DNA from: Tropicibacter sp. Alg240-R139
GTDB taxonomy: Bacteria > Pseudomonadota > Alphaproteobacteria > Rhodobacterales > Rhodobacteraceae
DNA length: 64,000 nt
NCBI RefSeq assembly: GCF_900537075.1
Contig: NZ_UNRA01000003.1
Span: 225,082-289,081 of the forward strand
Reading direction: 5' to 3'
Shown here: one piece after another, positions 17,498-26,472 of the stretch
Layout: every line of letters starts with the position of its first letter
How positions within the stretch are numbered: the stretch's first letter is position 1
Notes under the pieces: generated by a model
The model's database searches: none
The model's input: only the letters and a program-made list of their open reading frames with translations
What the model was told of the DNA's origin: nothing
Made by a program: the position numbers and the translations under genes

Positions 17498-18952
17498 TCA
17501 ATAGGGCGCTTCGACGTCGTTCATTGACACATAGACCGTCTTCATCTCGCTGAAGTGGTTGATCGCCAGTTTCGAATTTTCGCGACCGACACCCGACATT
17601 TTCGACCCGCCAAAGGGCGCTTCGACCGGGGCCAGATTGTAGGTGTTGATATAGCACGTGCCGGCCTCAAACCCCGCCACGATACGATGCGCGCGGGTCA
17701 GGTCGTTGGTGAAGACGCCAGCGGCCAGGCCGAATTCGGTATTGTTGGCACGAGTCATGACCTCTTCTTCGGCGTCGAAATCCAGCACCGACATTACAGG
17801 GCCAAAAATCTCTTCGCGGGCGATTGCCATATCATCGGTGACATCGGCAAAGACCGTGGGGTGCAGGTAGAAGCCATCGCCGTCGATGGGCTCGCCGCCA
17901 TGAACCAGCCGCGCGCCCTCGTCCTTGCCCTTGGCAATGTAGCCCAAAACGATGTTCATCTGGTTTTCGCTGACCATCGGGCCAAAGTTCACATCCTCGT
18001 TCAGCGGGTCGCCGATTTTGGCGGTGGCTAGACGTTCCGACAGCCGCGTAAGGAAGGCTTCTTTGATGCCTTTCTGAACAAACACGCGGGTGCCGTTCGA
18101 ACAGACTTGGCCGGACGAATAGAAGTTGCCCAAGATCGCGCCAGAGACGGCATTTTCGATGTTGGCGTCATCAAACACGATCATCGGGGATTTGCCGCCC
18201 AATTCCATCGTGACGTGTTTCATGCCGTCGGCGGCGGCAGCGTAAACCTTGCGGCCCGTGGGTACGGAACCAGTCAGGGACACCTTGGCGACGCGGTCGT
18301 CTGTGATCAGTGAAGCGCCGACATTGCCGTAGCCTTGCACCACGTTGTAGACGCCTTTGGGCGCGCCCGCGTCGATTAGGATTTCGGCGACTTTCAGGGC
18401 TGAAAGCGGTGTGGTTTCGGACGGCTTGAACACCATCGTATTGCCACAGGTCAGGGCGGGGGCGCCTTTCCAGCAGGCAATTTGCGTGGGGTAATTCCAG
18501 GCGCCGATCCCGACGCAGACGCCCAATGCCTCGCGGATGGTATAGACGAAATCACCCCCACCCAGCGGGATGTGCTCACCGGTCAGCGACCCGGCCAGAC
18601 CGCCGAAATACTCCAACGCATCCGCGCCCGAGGTCGCATCGGCCACCAGTGTCTCTTGCAACGGTTTGCCGGTGTCGTGTGTTTCCAGGATCGACAGCTC
18701 GCGGTTGCGCTCGCGCATGATGTCGGCGGCCCGGCGCAGGACGCGGCCACGTTCTGTGCCCGACATGGCGGCCCATTCGGCTTGCGCAGCCTTGGCGGCA
18801 TTCAGGGCCTGATCGATGATGGCGGGGGTGGCGGAATGCAACCGGGCGATCACCTCGCCGGTTGCTGGATAAATCACGTCAATGTGTTCGCCTGCGGTGT
18901 CCTCGACGTACTCACCATTGATGAAGTGACTGGCGATGGGTTGAAATTTCAT
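17498..18952 (-). CDS. betB: Betaine aldehyde dehydrogenase
   Basis: NAD(P)-dependent aldehyde dehydrogenase of 484 residues that oxidises betaine aldehyde to glycine betaine. Seen: the [11 protein letters not shown] segment, the general-base glutamate in [10 protein letters not shown], the catalytic cysteine in [15 protein letters not shown] and a C-terminal [13 protein letters not shown] motif; overall it strongly resembles bacterial BetB. No betA, betI or choline transporter is adjacent, so it stands alone here. Given the MttB/DMGDH genes upstream, it could feed glycine betaine into demethylation. A strong terminator follows. Related aminoaldehyde dehydrogenases are the main alternative. 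Confidence 0.85.
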   Translation of the reverse strand: MKFQPIASHFINGEYVEDTAGEHIDVIYPATGEVIARLHSATPAIIDQALNAAKAAQAEWAAMSGTERGRVLRRAADIMRERNRELSILETHDTGKPLQETLVADATSGADALEYFGGLAGSLTGEHIPLGGGDFVYTIREALGVCVGIGAWNYPTQIACWKGAPALTCGNTMVFKPSETTPLSALKVAEILIDAGAPKGVYNVVQGYGNVGASLITDDRVAKVSLTGSVPTGRKVYAAAADGMKHVTMELGGKSPMIVFDDANIENAVSGAILGNFYSSGQVCSNGTRVFVQKGIKEAFLTRLSERLATAKIGDPLNEDVNFGPMVSENQMNIVLGYIAKGKDEGARLVHGGEPIDGDGFYLHPTVFADVTDDMAIAREEIFGPVMSVLDFDAEEEVMTRANNTEFGLAAGVFTNDLTRAHRIVAGFEAGTCYINTYNLAPVEAPFGGSKMSGVGRENSKLAINHFSEMKTVYVSMNDVEAPY

Positions 18953-19086
18953 GCCGGGATTCCTTGATTCTTAGTAAGCGTGAAAAACGCAGGTCGGTTA
19001 CGCCCGACTTATGGTCGCAGGACGACGGGACAGGCTGCTTCAGAAACGGCGCTCAAGGCGCCTCGAACGGCGCACACCTTGAAAAA

Positions 19087-19112
19087 GTTCCACGGATGTT
19101 CTATATTTGTTC
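19087..19112 (+). promoter_or_regulatory. Triple LexA half-site array (GTTC-N7-GTTC-N7-GTTC)
   Basis: GTTC occurs at 19087-19090, 19098-19101 and 19109-19112, each separated by exactly 7 nt. GTTC-N7-GTTC is the established LexA (SOS) operator of Alphaproteobacteria, so the array forms two overlapping operators with an 11-bp period. It ends 24 bp before the ATG of the small tandem-repeat protein, inside the expected promoter/5' leader. Confidence 0.7.
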
Positions 19113-19136
19113 CATCTGGAACGGAGGATCATAATC

Positions 19137-19469
19137 ATGGCCCACCTGCCTAAGGCCGCATCGCTGGATAGCACCAGCAACGACTATCATATTCTGCCGG
19201 TGACGCAGAAACAATTGCAGTACGCCCTTGCAATTGCTGAGAAATCCTCGGTTGATCTGCCATCCGACGCGCGTGCGGATCGCCGGGCCATGTCCGCCTG
19301 GATCGAAGCGCATCGACCGCGCCGGGCCCCGTCACGGTTCGACAACTACCCGTCATCCAAACAGGTCGCCTTTGCCGAGCGTATCGCGCGCAAGAAACGG
19401 CGCGAAGTTCCGCGCGAGTGTTTTCGCGATCGGATGATGATGTCACGCTGGATCGACAGCAATCTCTGA
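19137..19469 (+). CDS. Small protein with two tandem copies of a ~37-residue domain, probable SOS gene
   Basis: 110 residues starting at ATG 19137 behind GGAGG. Residues 23-59 and 73-109 align without gaps: T/S-x-K-Q-(L/V)-x-(Y/F)-A near the start, I-A-x-K, a central Pro, then D-R-x-x-M-S-x-W-I at the end, about 13 identities in 37. It is basic and lacks a signal peptide or membrane segment. The repeat resembles short modules seen at the C-termini of some topoisomerase-III-like and plasmid proteins; this is from memory and unverified. The LexA-type operators upstream suggest DNA-damage induction. Function unknown; DNA binding is an inference. Confidence 0.75.
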   Translation: MAHLPKAASLDSTSNDYHILPVTQKQLQYALAIAEKSSVDLPSDARADRRAMSAWIEAHRPRRAPSRFDNYPSSKQVAFAERIARKKRREVPRECFRDRMMMSRWIDSNL

Positions 19470-19471
19470 TC

Positions 19472-20029
19472 TTAGTTTCCCTTCAGCGGTGGGTTGAAAT
19501 AACCCAGAAACGTTGTCAGCCCGACGATGCTGCCGATGACACTCATGTTGCCCGCAACAAACACCTTGGCCAGTTTGCGACGATGACCCAACGCAGGTAA
19601 CCGCCTTCTCGCAAGGGTGATGCATAAATGTTGCGCGTGTCGTGATCAAAGATCGACAGGGAGCCGTTGCCAGGCCACGCGGCGGCGGTCACAAACTCCG
19701 ACCCATCTGACAGGTTCGGCAAGCATACAGTATAAGTCAGATCGGGGGATGTGCGCCCCACCGGTCGATTGAGACGTCCAGAAACGCGGGGCTCGGTTCG
19801 TAGATACTCAGGGTCAGATCAAACGGCAAGTGTTCACCTTGGTTCACCAGCAGGGGTTTGGCGCGCGTTATTGGCCCTGGGAAACCCCTGTTCCCATCAA
19901 GACGCTGACGCCTCCGACAATTGCGCCAACAAAAATTCCGGCGAAAACAGCAAAGACTCTGCCCGCGATAGCAGGGAACCTGACGAGAGGGTGACCTAAT
20001 GATCCTGTCGCGGCGGAACGTTGTTGAAT
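19472..20029 (-). pseudogene. Frameshifted membrane-protein gene
   Basis: Four protein-like stretches follow each other on the minus strand in three different frames. They are a hydrophobic helix (RVFAVFAGIFVGAIVGGVSV, about 19978-19870), a soluble part (HLPFDLTLSIYEPSPAFLDV, about 19865-19750), a second soluble part (DGSEFVTAAAWPGNGSLSIF, about 19745-19610), and a terminal helix with stop (GSIVGLTTFLGYFNPPLKGN, 19603-19472). Each switch has the same sense, as if one base were lost at each junction. No start codon is visible for the first stretch. The likely ancestor had two membrane helices flanking a periplasmic domain. Family not recognised; sequencing error is a less likely alternative. 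Confidence 0.5.
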
Positions 20030-20054
20030 CTATGGCCGATAAAAAAACTCAGGA

Positions 20055-20083
20055 TTGACTTAACTGAGTTATTTTGTCAGATA
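20055..20083 (+). promoter_or_regulatory. Promoter with iron-rhodo-box (TGA-N9-TCA) upstream of the imelysin cluster
   Basis: TTGACT at 20055-20060 is a good -35 hexamer; 17 bp on lies CAGATA (20078-20083) as a weak -10. Between and overlapping them is TGA-GTTATTTTG-TCA at 20065-20079, which matches the iron-rhodo-box described for Rhodobacterales iron genes. A repressor bound there would block the promoter, fitting iron control of the downstream imelysin, bacterioferritin and DUF1513 genes. Confidence 0.6.
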
Positions 20084-20156
20084 AGTGCCAACCATTAGGC
20101 CGCTCGCGATTTCTGCGACAGGTGTCAGGACTCAATTCAAACAAGGATCAAATCGG

Positions 20157-21419
20157 ATGAAATCCCTATTCTTCGCTGCAACGGCGCTTGGCCTGACCAT
20201 GGGCACTGCAGTGCTGGCAGCCAACAAAGCCGATGTACTGAGCAACTATGCCACCATTGCTGAAGCCAAGTATCAGGACAGTCTGATTACGGCGCAGCTC
20301 TTGCAATCTGCCGTAAACAAGCTGATCGCTAACCCGTCGGCTGAAAATCTGCAGTTGGCCAAAGATGCTTGGTTGGCCTCGCGCGTTCCGTATCAACAGA
20401 CCGAGGTCTATCGTTTTGGAAATGCCATCGTCGACGAGTGGGAAGGTAAAGTGAACGCCTGGCCGCTGGATGAAGGTCTGATTGACTATGTCGATGCCAG
20501 CTATGGTGGCCCGTCGGATGAAAATGAACTCGCTGCACTGAACATCGTGGCAAACCCGTCGTTCACCCTGTCGGGTAAAACAGTTGACGCGGTCAAGATT
20601 ACGCCGCAGCTGCTGGCCGATACCCTGCACGAAGCAGATGGGATCGAAGCAAACGTGGCGACCGGCTATCACGCCATCGAATTTCTGCTCTGGGGTCAAG
20701 ACCTGAATGGTCACGGTATTGGCGCAGGCAACCGTCCCTGGACCGACTATGCCAAGGGCGAGAATTGCACCCACGACAACTGTGACCGCCGTGGCCAATA
20801 CCTCAAAGCCGCGACCGATCTGTTAGTCAGCGACCTCGAATGGATGGCCGCGCAGTGGGCCGACGGTGGTGCGGCGCGTGCGTCGGTTCTGGAAGATGAA
20901 AACGCTGGCATCGTGACCATCGTGACCGGCATGGGCAGCCTGTCTTATGGCGAGCAGGCCGGTGAGCGGATGCGCCTAGGCGTGATGCTGAACGACCCCG
21001 AGGAAGAGCATGATTGCTTCTCGGACAACACCCACAACAGCCACTACTACGATGGTCTAGGCGTGCAGAATGTGTACTTGGGCGAGTATGTTCGCGTGAA
21101 CGGCGAACTGGTTTCGGGCCCTGCTCTGGCGGATCTTGTTGCGGCGGCAGACGCGGATTTAGATGTCGAAATGCGCACCAAACTGGCCACCACAATGATG
21201 GCCTTGGGGCGGATCAAGACAGCTGCCGAAAGCGGCTTTGCCTATGACCAGATGCTGGAACGTGGCAACGCGGCGGGTGAGGCGCTGATCATGGGCGGTG
21301 TGGACGGATTGATCGACCAAACCCGCAGCATTCAGCGCATCACGGCAACCCTAAAGCTCGACAACATCGATTTTGAGGGATCGGATTCACTAGATAACCC
21401 CAACGCGGTTTTCCACTAA
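20157..21419 (+). CDS. Imelysin family periplasmic protein
   Basis: 420-residue exported protein of the imelysin/IrpA family. The ATG at 20157 begins a clear Sec signal peptide (MKSLFFAATALGLTMGTAVLA); longer in-frame versions bury it. Seen: the family signature GxHxxE as GYHAIE at residues 170-175, plus a Cys pair in ENCTHDNCD about 205-213. Imelysins are iron-regulated periplasmic or outer-membrane proteins linked to iron uptake, not proteases despite the name. It is first in a cluster with bfd, bfr, a di-heme oxidoreductase, a second imelysin and a DUF1513 protein, an arrangement known in other Proteobacteria. Probably controlled by the upstream iron-rhodo-box. Confidence 0.92.
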   Translation: MKSLFFAATALGLTMGTAVLAANKADVLSNYATIAEAKYQDSLITAQLLQSAVNKLIANPSAENLQLAKDAWLASRVPYQQTEVYRFGNAIVDEWEGKVNAWPLDEGLIDYVDASYGGPSDENELAALNIVANPSFTLSGKTVDAVKITPQLLADTLHEADGIEANVATGYHAIEFLLWGQDLNGHGIGAGNRPWTDYAKGENCTHDNCDRRGQYLKAATDLLVSDLEWMAAQWADGGAARASVLEDENAGIVTIVTGMGSLSYGEQAGERMRLGVMLNDPEEEHDCFSDNTHNSHYYDGLGVQNVYLGEYVRVNGELVSGPALADLVAAADADLDVEMRTKLATTMMALGRIKTAAESGFAYDQMLERGNAAGEALIMGGVDGLIDQTRSIQRITATLKLDNIDFEGSDSLDNPNAVFH

Positions 21420-21447
21420 CCGACGCACTCAGTATGGATCACAGAAC

Positions 21448-21726
21448 ATGATCGTTTGTCACTGTACCAACATTTCTGACCACGAGATCCGAGCCGCCAT
21501 CGACTGGATGCGCGCTTCGGACCCCGAGGCGATCATCACACCCGGCAAAATCTATCACGCCCTTGGCAAGGCGGCGGATTGTGGCGGGTGCATGCCATTG
21601 TTTCTCGACACAATGCAGTCGAGTGATAACCTTGAAGTCCCAATGCATCTGCGGCGCCTGCGCGTCGTGGCAACACAGGAGAGTGGTTATGAAGGGCGAC
21701 GCAAAAGTTATCGAGTATCTCAATAA
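21448..21726 (+). CDS. bfd: Bacterioferritin-associated ferredoxin (Bfd)
   Basis: 92-residue [2Fe-2S] protein. The ligand pattern C4-x-C6 with CGGC (Cys45, Cys48) is the Bfd signature (CxC...CxxC). Bfd reduces ferric iron stored in bacterioferritin so it can be released. It lies 28 bp after the imelysin gene and overlaps the bfr start by 38 nt in another frame, so production of the partners is coupled. The tail beyond residue ~60 is longer than in short Bfd proteins and is basic. Confidence 0.9.
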   Translation: MIVCHCTNISDHEIRAAIDWMRASDPEAIITPGKIYHALGKAADCGGCMPLFLDTMQSSDNLEVPMHLRRLRVVATQESGYEGRRKSYRVSQ

Positions 21727-22174
21727 ATCCTTGCGGCACGAGCTGACGGCCGTCAGCCAGTACTGGTTGCACTATCGCCTGCAAGAGGATTGGGGCCTCA
21801 TGCATATGGCGAAGAAAAGCCGCGAGGAATCCATCGAAGAGATGGAACATGCGGACAAGTTGATCGAACGGATCATCTTCCTTGAAGGTCACCCGAACCT
21901 GCAAAAACTGGATTCCTTGCGTATCGGGCAGAATCCGCGCGAAACTCTGGAATGTGACCTTGCTGCAGAAATCGATGCCCGTGCGCTTTATGCCGAGGCG
22001 CGTGATTATTGTCGTGAGGCGGGCGATTACGTGTCGATGTCGCTGTTCGAGGGGCTGCTTAAGGACGAAGAGAGCCACATTGATTTCCTGGAAACCCAAC
22101 TTGACCTCTACGACCGGATCGGCGCCGAAAACTATGCGATGCTCAACGCAGCAAAAATGGACGAAGGCGAGTAA
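21689..22174 (+). CDS. bfr: Bacterioferritin
   Basis: 161 residues, standard length. The ferroxidase ligands fall at the canonical positions: Glu18, Glu51, His54, Glu94, Glu127 and His130, and Met52 is present as heme ligand. It stores iron as a 24-mer shell in the cytoplasm. The ATG at 21689 has an AGGAGAG site; upstream in-frame sequence belongs to the bfd region and is rejected. It overlaps bfd at its start and the di-heme oxidoreductase gene at its end by about 41 nt. Confidence 0.95.
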   Translation: MKGDAKVIEYLNKSLRHELTAVSQYWLHYRLQEDWGLMHMAKKSREESIEEMEHADKLIERIIFLEGHPNLQKLDSLRIGQNPRETLECDLAAEIDARALYAEARDYCREAGDYVSMSLFEGLLKDEESHIDFLETQLDLYDRIGAENYAMLNAAKMDEGE

Positions 22175-23672
22175 ATCGCTGATTGGGGTTGCCGTTCTGG
22201 CGGCGACCCCTGGATTGGCGGATGTCCTGTCCGATCCACATCTGAACACCCTTCCACGCACCCAAGACGAAGCCAATCGCGTTCAAGCGGTGACCTCGCC
22301 CGTGTCTGATTTTTCCACGGCTGAGAAGTTTGAGGCCCGCTCGGGAGGCGCGGCGTCGGTTCCGGCCAGGGCGGATGCAGACGCGTTTTCGCAACCTTCG
22401 GGCAATATGGCGTTCGAGCGGGAACTGGATTTTCGGCTGGGCAATGGCCTGTTCAAAAAGCTTTGGGTGTCGTCGCCCTCGTCGACTTTGGCTTCGGACG
22501 GGTTGGGACCGCTTTACAATGCACGTTCGTGCCAGCGGTGCCACGTCAAGGATGGTCGCGGGCATACCCCCAATGGCCCCGACGACAAGGCAGTGTCGAT
22601 GTTTCTGCGCATCTCGATCCCCGGTAGCGTGACGCCTGACGGGATCGCGGATTACCTCGCAACCCAGCCCGACCCAACCTACGGGCTGCAATTGCAGGAT
22701 TTTTCGCTCCCGGGACATCCGGCCGAATACAAACTGCAGGTGAGCTATTCGGAAATTCCGGTTGTGATGTCGGGTGGTGAAGTGATCACCTTGCGCAAAC
22801 CTGATTATTCGGCTGCCAATCTGGGCTACGGACCGCTTCACCCGGATGCGATGCTCAGCCCTCGTGTCGCGCCGCAGATGATCGGTCTGGGCCTGCTCGA
22901 AGCCATCCCGGCTAGCGATATCTTGGCGAATGTAGACGCAGACGACTTGGACGGTGATGGCGTCTCGGGGCGGGCGAATGTTGTTTGGTCTGCGGAATTT
23001 GATCAACCGATGTTGGGACGTTTCGGTATAAAAGCCGGGTCGCCGACGATCAACGAACAATCCTCGGCCGCGTTTTCTGGTGATATCGGCATTTCGACCC
23101 CGTTGTTTCCTGATCCGTGGGGGGAATGCACTGTGACGCAGGCCGCCTGCCGCGCTGCGCCGCATGGCGATAATGATGTGCGTGGGCACGAGATTGATCA
23201 CGAGGCTATGAATCTCGTTACCTTTTACAGCCGCAATCTGGCCGTGCCCGAACGCCGAGACGAAAGCGACCCGCTGGTGTTACGCGGCAAACAGGTGTTT
23301 TATGACACGGGTTGTATCGCCTGCCACACTCCTAAATTCGTAACCCATCGCTTGGAAGGCCAACCCGAGCAGAGCTTTCAGCTGATCTGGCCATATACGG
23401 ACATGCTGTTGCACGACATGGGTCCCGGCCTGGCCGACAACCGCCCTGAGGCGCGTGCGACCGGATCGGAATGGCGCACGGCTCCGCTTTGGGGGATTGG
23501 CTTGACGCAGCAGGTTAGCGGTCACACGCAATTCCTGCATGATGGGCGCGCACGATCGCTGATCGAGGCGATCCTGTGGCACGGCGGTGAGGCGCAGGCG
23601 CAACGCGATGCCGTGGTGGCCATGCCCAAAGCCGACCGGGCTGCCCTTGTTCGATTTCTGGAGAGCCTTTGA
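22134..23672 (+). CDS. Di-heme oxidoreductase (DHOR/DUF1111 family), putative thiol oxidoreductase
   Basis: Exported di-heme c-type cytochrome, about 512 residues. Two CXXCH sites are visible, CQRCH at residues 133-137 and CIACH at 394-398. The start is uncertain: ATG 22134 lies inside bfr and gives a short basic n-region, then the hydrophobic [15 protein letters not shown] signal with cleavage near ADV; no other ATG fits. Members of this family accompany imelysins in iron-regulated clusters and are predicted to act in periplasmic redox steps of iron acquisition. The stop overlaps the next ATG by one base (TGATG). Confidence 0.88.
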   Translation: MRCSTQQKWTKASKSLIGVAVLAATPGLADVLSDPHLNTLPRTQDEANRVQAVTSPVSDFSTAEKFEARSGGAASVPARADADAFSQPSGNMAFERELDFRLGNGLFKKLWVSSPSSTLASDGLGPLYNARSCQRCHVKDGRGHTPNGPDDKAVSMFLRISIPGSVTPDGIADYLATQPDPTYGLQLQDFSLPGHPAEYKLQVSYSEIPVVMSGGEVITLRKPDYSAANLGYGPLHPDAMLSPRVAPQMIGLGLLEAIPASDILANVDADDLDGDGVSGRANVVWSAEFDQPMLGRFGIKAGSPTINEQSSAAFSGDIGISTPLFPDPWGECTVTQAACRAAPHGDNDVRGHEIDHEAMNLVTFYSRNLAVPERRDESDPLVLRGKQVFYDTGCIACHTPKFVTHRLEGQPEQSFQLIWPYTDMLLHDMGPGLADNRPEARATGSEWRTAPLWGIGLTQQVSGHTQFLHDGRARSLIEAILWHGGEAQAQRDAVVAMPKADRAALVRFLESL

Positions 23673-24676
23673 TGTTTCGAACTTTTGCCTTGTCTCTTGC
23701 GCTTGTCTTGTCAGCCCCGGTTCTGGCGGATCAAGCCAGCAAGATTCTGGACGAACTGGTGCTGCCCGGTTTTGCAGATCTCGCGACGTCCAGCGCGGTT
23801 ATGGCCGATGTGGCGCAGGCTGACTGCACCGCAGCGTCTGAACCACTGCGGGTGGCCTATGCCACAGCATTTGACGCTTGGATCGGTGTAAGCCATCTGA
23901 GATTTGGTCCGACTGAGACAGAGAACCGTGGTTTTGCCCTGGCCTTTTGGCCCGACAGCCGCAGCAGCACGCCCAAGACCTTGAGCGCGCTGATCGCAAG
24001 CCAGGACCCTGTTGTGGACGATACAGAGGCGTTTCGATCTGTGTCGATTGCGGGGCGTGGGTTTTATGCGTTGGAGTATTTACTTTACGATGATCGGTTG
24101 AACGCATTAGGCGATGAAAGTTACCGCTGTGCTCTGGTTCAGGCGATCGCGCGGGATATCGCAGACACCAGCCATGCAATGAATCGCGACTGGCTGGTCC
24201 GCTATGCCGATGAAATGCGAACCCCACGCAAGGGTGGGGTGTACCAAACGCGAGACGAGGTCTTGCAAGAGCTTTATAAGGCGCTCGACACCGGGTTACA
24301 GATCAATTCCGACCTGCGATTGGGCCGTCCTTTGGGCACATTCGACAGACCCCGCCCCAGACGGGCCGAGGCATGGCGGTCGGGTCGGTCATTGCGGCAT
24401 GTGCAGATATCTCTGGAACGGGTGCACGCGTTGGCTGGATTGCTGGCTGCCGGAAATGCCCAGTTGTCTCAGGTCTTGGACGTCAAGTTCGAGACAGCGT
24501 TGCGAAAGGTCGATGCTTTGGACGATCCCGATTTCGCGGGTGTTGCGACGCCTGCGGGGCATTTTCGGGTAGAGGCCTTGCAGCAGGTGATCAACGACAT
24601 CCATACAGAAGTGACGCACTCGCTCGGGCCTGAATTGGGCGTATCTGTAGGGTTCAATTCCCTGGATGGTGATTGA
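23672..24676 (+). CDS. Second imelysin-like periplasmic protein lacking the GxHxxE histidine
   Basis: 334 residues with a Sec signal peptide (FRTFALSLALVLSAPVLA). The fold-typical region aligns with the first imelysin, but the signature GxHxxE becomes GFYALE, so the histidine is replaced by Tyr. An APLGT-like middle is absent and the protein is about 85 residues shorter. It starts within the stop of the di-heme gene (TGATG) and is followed after 1 nt by the DUF1513 gene. Paired imelysins around a DHOR gene are known in other bacteria; the altered motif suggests a non-equivalent role. Confidence 0.85.
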   Translation: MFRTFALSLALVLSAPVLADQASKILDELVLPGFADLATSSAVMADVAQADCTAASEPLRVAYATAFDAWIGVSHLRFGPTETENRGFALAFWPDSRSSTPKTLSALIASQDPVVDDTEAFRSVSIAGRGFYALEYLLYDDRLNALGDESYRCALVQAIARDIADTSHAMNRDWLVRYADEMRTPRKGGVYQTRDEVLQELYKALDTGLQINSDLRLGRPLGTFDRPRPRRAEAWRSGRSLRHVQISLERVHALAGLLAAGNAQLSQVLDVKFETALRKVDALDDPDFAGVATPAGHFRVEALQQVINDIHTEVTHSLGPELGVSVGFNSLDGD

Positions 24677-24677
24677 A

Positions 24678-25757
24678 ATGGCGACGCGGCGCGGATTTCT
24701 GGCAGGTCTTGCAGCCTGCACCCTGACCCCGGTTGCGGGATGGGCCAAGGTGGGTGGCCCTGCGTTCCTTTCGGCGGCTCGCGCATCTGACAACTCGTAT
24801 CACCTGTTTGGTTTGACCGGGCAGGGGGAGTCTGTGTTTCATATCCCCCTTCCGGCGCGGGGCCATGCGGCAGCGGCGCACCCTGACCGGGCCGAAGCTG
24901 TGGCTTTTGCCCGCCGACCCGGGCGCTTCGCGGTCGTTCTGAACTGTGCGTCTGGGGCGGCTCTGGCCGAACTGAACGCGCCAGAAGGGCGGCACTTCTA
25001 TGGACATGGCGCCTTTTCTTCGGCTGGAGAGTTGCTGTTCACCACTGAGAATGATTTTGAAAATGCCAGAGGCGTCATAGGTGTTTGGGATGCGTGGACC
25101 TATGACAGGATAGGTGAGTTTCAATCGGGCGGAATTGGTCCGCATGACATCCGATTGATGCCTGACGGGCAAACCTTGGTCGTCGCCAACGGAGGCATTG
25201 AAACGCATCCCGATAGCGGGCGAACCAAGTTGAACCTGCCGTTCATGCAGCCAAACCTGACTTATCTGTCAGTAGAAGGGGACGTGCTGGAACAGGTGGA
25301 ATTGGCGTCCGAGATGCACATGAACTCGATCCGTCATCTGGATGTGCGAATGGATGGTTTGGTGGGCTTTGCCACACAGTGGCAGGGCGGCAGGGCCGAC
25401 AGCCCCTCAGTCATCGGCCTGCACCGTCGCGGCGATTCGCCCAAGCTTGTGAACGTCGGGCGAGATCAGGCGCGCGCCATGGACGGCTATGGCGGCAGCG
25501 TGGCGTTTTACGATGGCGGTGTACGCATAGCCGTTTCGTCACCTCGAGGAGGGGTTGTGCAACTGGGGGATGTCAGTTCCTGCGTGGTCGATGGTCAGCT
25601 GCACATGCCGGACGTCTGTGGTTTGGGTGTGTCGCGCGGTGCACTGCGAACGACAACCGGATCCGGGGCGTTCTGGGCGGCGACCGGCAAGCCGAAAATT
25701 CTGAACGAGCAGCCATTGGCCTGGGACAACCATCTGGTGCGGGTCAGTCGGGATTAA
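24678..25757 (+). CDS. DUF1513 family protein with Tat signal
   Basis: 359-residue exported protein. The N-terminus TRRGFLAGLAACTLTPVAG is a twin-arginine signal (RRxFL), implying export in folded form, perhaps with a cofactor. The rest has a beta-propeller-like pattern of repeated short strands (for example GIGPHDIRLMPDG). DUF1513 proteins occur next to imelysins and DHOR in iron-regulated clusters; no activity is known. The ATG at 24678 comes 1 nt after the imelysin stop; ATG 24666 is an alternative. Its 3' end overlaps the convergent channel gene by 14 nt. Confidence 0.88.
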   Translation: MATRRGFLAGLAACTLTPVAGWAKVGGPAFLSAARASDNSYHLFGLTGQGESVFHIPLPARGHAAAAHPDRAEAVAFARRPGRFAVVLNCASGAALAELNAPEGRHFYGHGAFSSAGELLFTTENDFENARGVIGVWDAWTYDRIGEFQSGGIGPHDIRLMPDGQTLVVANGGIETHPDSGRTKLNLPFMQPNLTYLSVEGDVLEQVELASEMHMNSIRHLDVRMDGLVGFATQWQGGRADSPSVIGLHRRGDSPKLVNVGRDQARAMDGYGGSVAFYDGGVRIAVSSPRGGVVQLGDVSSCVVDGQLHMPDVCGLGVSRGALRTTTGSGAFWAATGKPKILNEQPLAWDNHLVRVSRD

Positions 25758-26259
25758 ACCGGCGTTGCGCACGGTGAGAATATATCCCCACGGCGGCGGA
25801 TACAAAGAGGCCCAGTAGAATATAACCCGCCACGGCTTCTGCCACGGCGACGCCCCGGCAGAGGCCCTTTGGATGCAGATCGCCAAACCCCACAGTTGTG
25901 AAAGTGACGTACGAAAAATAGAGCACATCGGCTGCAGTTCGCGCGCCAACCACGCACAAGTCATAGTAGCCGAATGAACCATAAACGGCAGCAAACAGAA
26001 ACGGCACCACTTGGATGAAAGACACGCCCATCAGCATCAGCTGATGATGCGGAGATTTGATGCGCGTGGCGTAAATCCATATCTGCGAGATCATCCAAAC
26101 CGTGAGCCCGATTATGGCCCAGGTGCCGATGGTGTTGCCAGCTGTGTCGTCGTGCAGATGGGAAAGCGCATAGAATGCGGCCGAGCTGACAACCACCAGT
26201 CCGGCGGATCCAAACAAGGTCGAGCGCCACCATTCCAGGTTCATTTCCGGCTCTGTCAT
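25744..26259 (-). CDS. Two-pore-helix ion channel family protein, potassium-selective filter
   Basis: 171-residue membrane protein with about four hydrophobic segments (about 15-33, 45-63, 75-95, 135-160). The selectivity filter TTVGFGD at residues 121-127 matches potassium channels of the Ion_trans_2 type, followed by a final transmembrane helix. The extra N-terminal helix pair resembles a reduced voltage-sensor-like module but lacks an arginine-rich S4. No RCK/TrkA-N domain is present, so gating is unknown. It converges on the DUF1513 gene. Confidence 0.85.
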   Translation of the reverse strand: MTEPEMNLEWWRSTLFGSAGLVVVSSAAFYALSHLHDDTAGNTIGTWAIIGLTVWMISQIWIYATRIKSPHHQLMLMGVSFIQVVPFLFAAVYGSFGYYDLCVVGARTAADVLYFSYVTFTTVGFGDLHPKGLCRGVAVAEAVAGYILLGLFVSAAVGIYSHRAQRRFNPD

Positions 26260-26358
26260 TTTTGACCCCGTTGTGTCGTTCAGCTTTCACATTGAAACAT
26301 AACGCTTTTGCCTCATCGAGAGAACGCCTCAATTATTGGAGACTAATTGCGTAATGTA

Positions 26359-26447
26359 ACGGGGTGCTCCCGCCCGGCGCTACGCCCAAAGCCGCTAGCG
26401 GTACCGACGTAGTCGGGATCGCTCGGGTGCGGGAGCTCTCCCGTCAA
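26359..26447 (-). repeat. Dispersed intergenic repeat, copy 2 (short form, 89 bp)
   Basis: Starts ACGGGGTGCTCCCGC and ends GCGGGAGCTCTCCCGT. It keeps the CCGCTAGCGG palindrome and the CCGAC...GTCGGGATCGCTCGGG part of the family but lacks the TTTC-TGAC-GAAA hairpin and the long central stem. It lies 26 bp beyond the stop of the minus-strand trhO, same orientation as the other copies. Confidence 0.85.
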
Positions 26448-26472
26448 CCATAGATGACTTATAGCAGTGGGC

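Noticed and set aside
22143-23201. Long open frame antisense to the di-heme oxidoreductase gene
   Set aside because: Arg/His-rich translation with no recognisable motif; it mirrors codon bias of the real gene with CXXCH sites on the plus strand.
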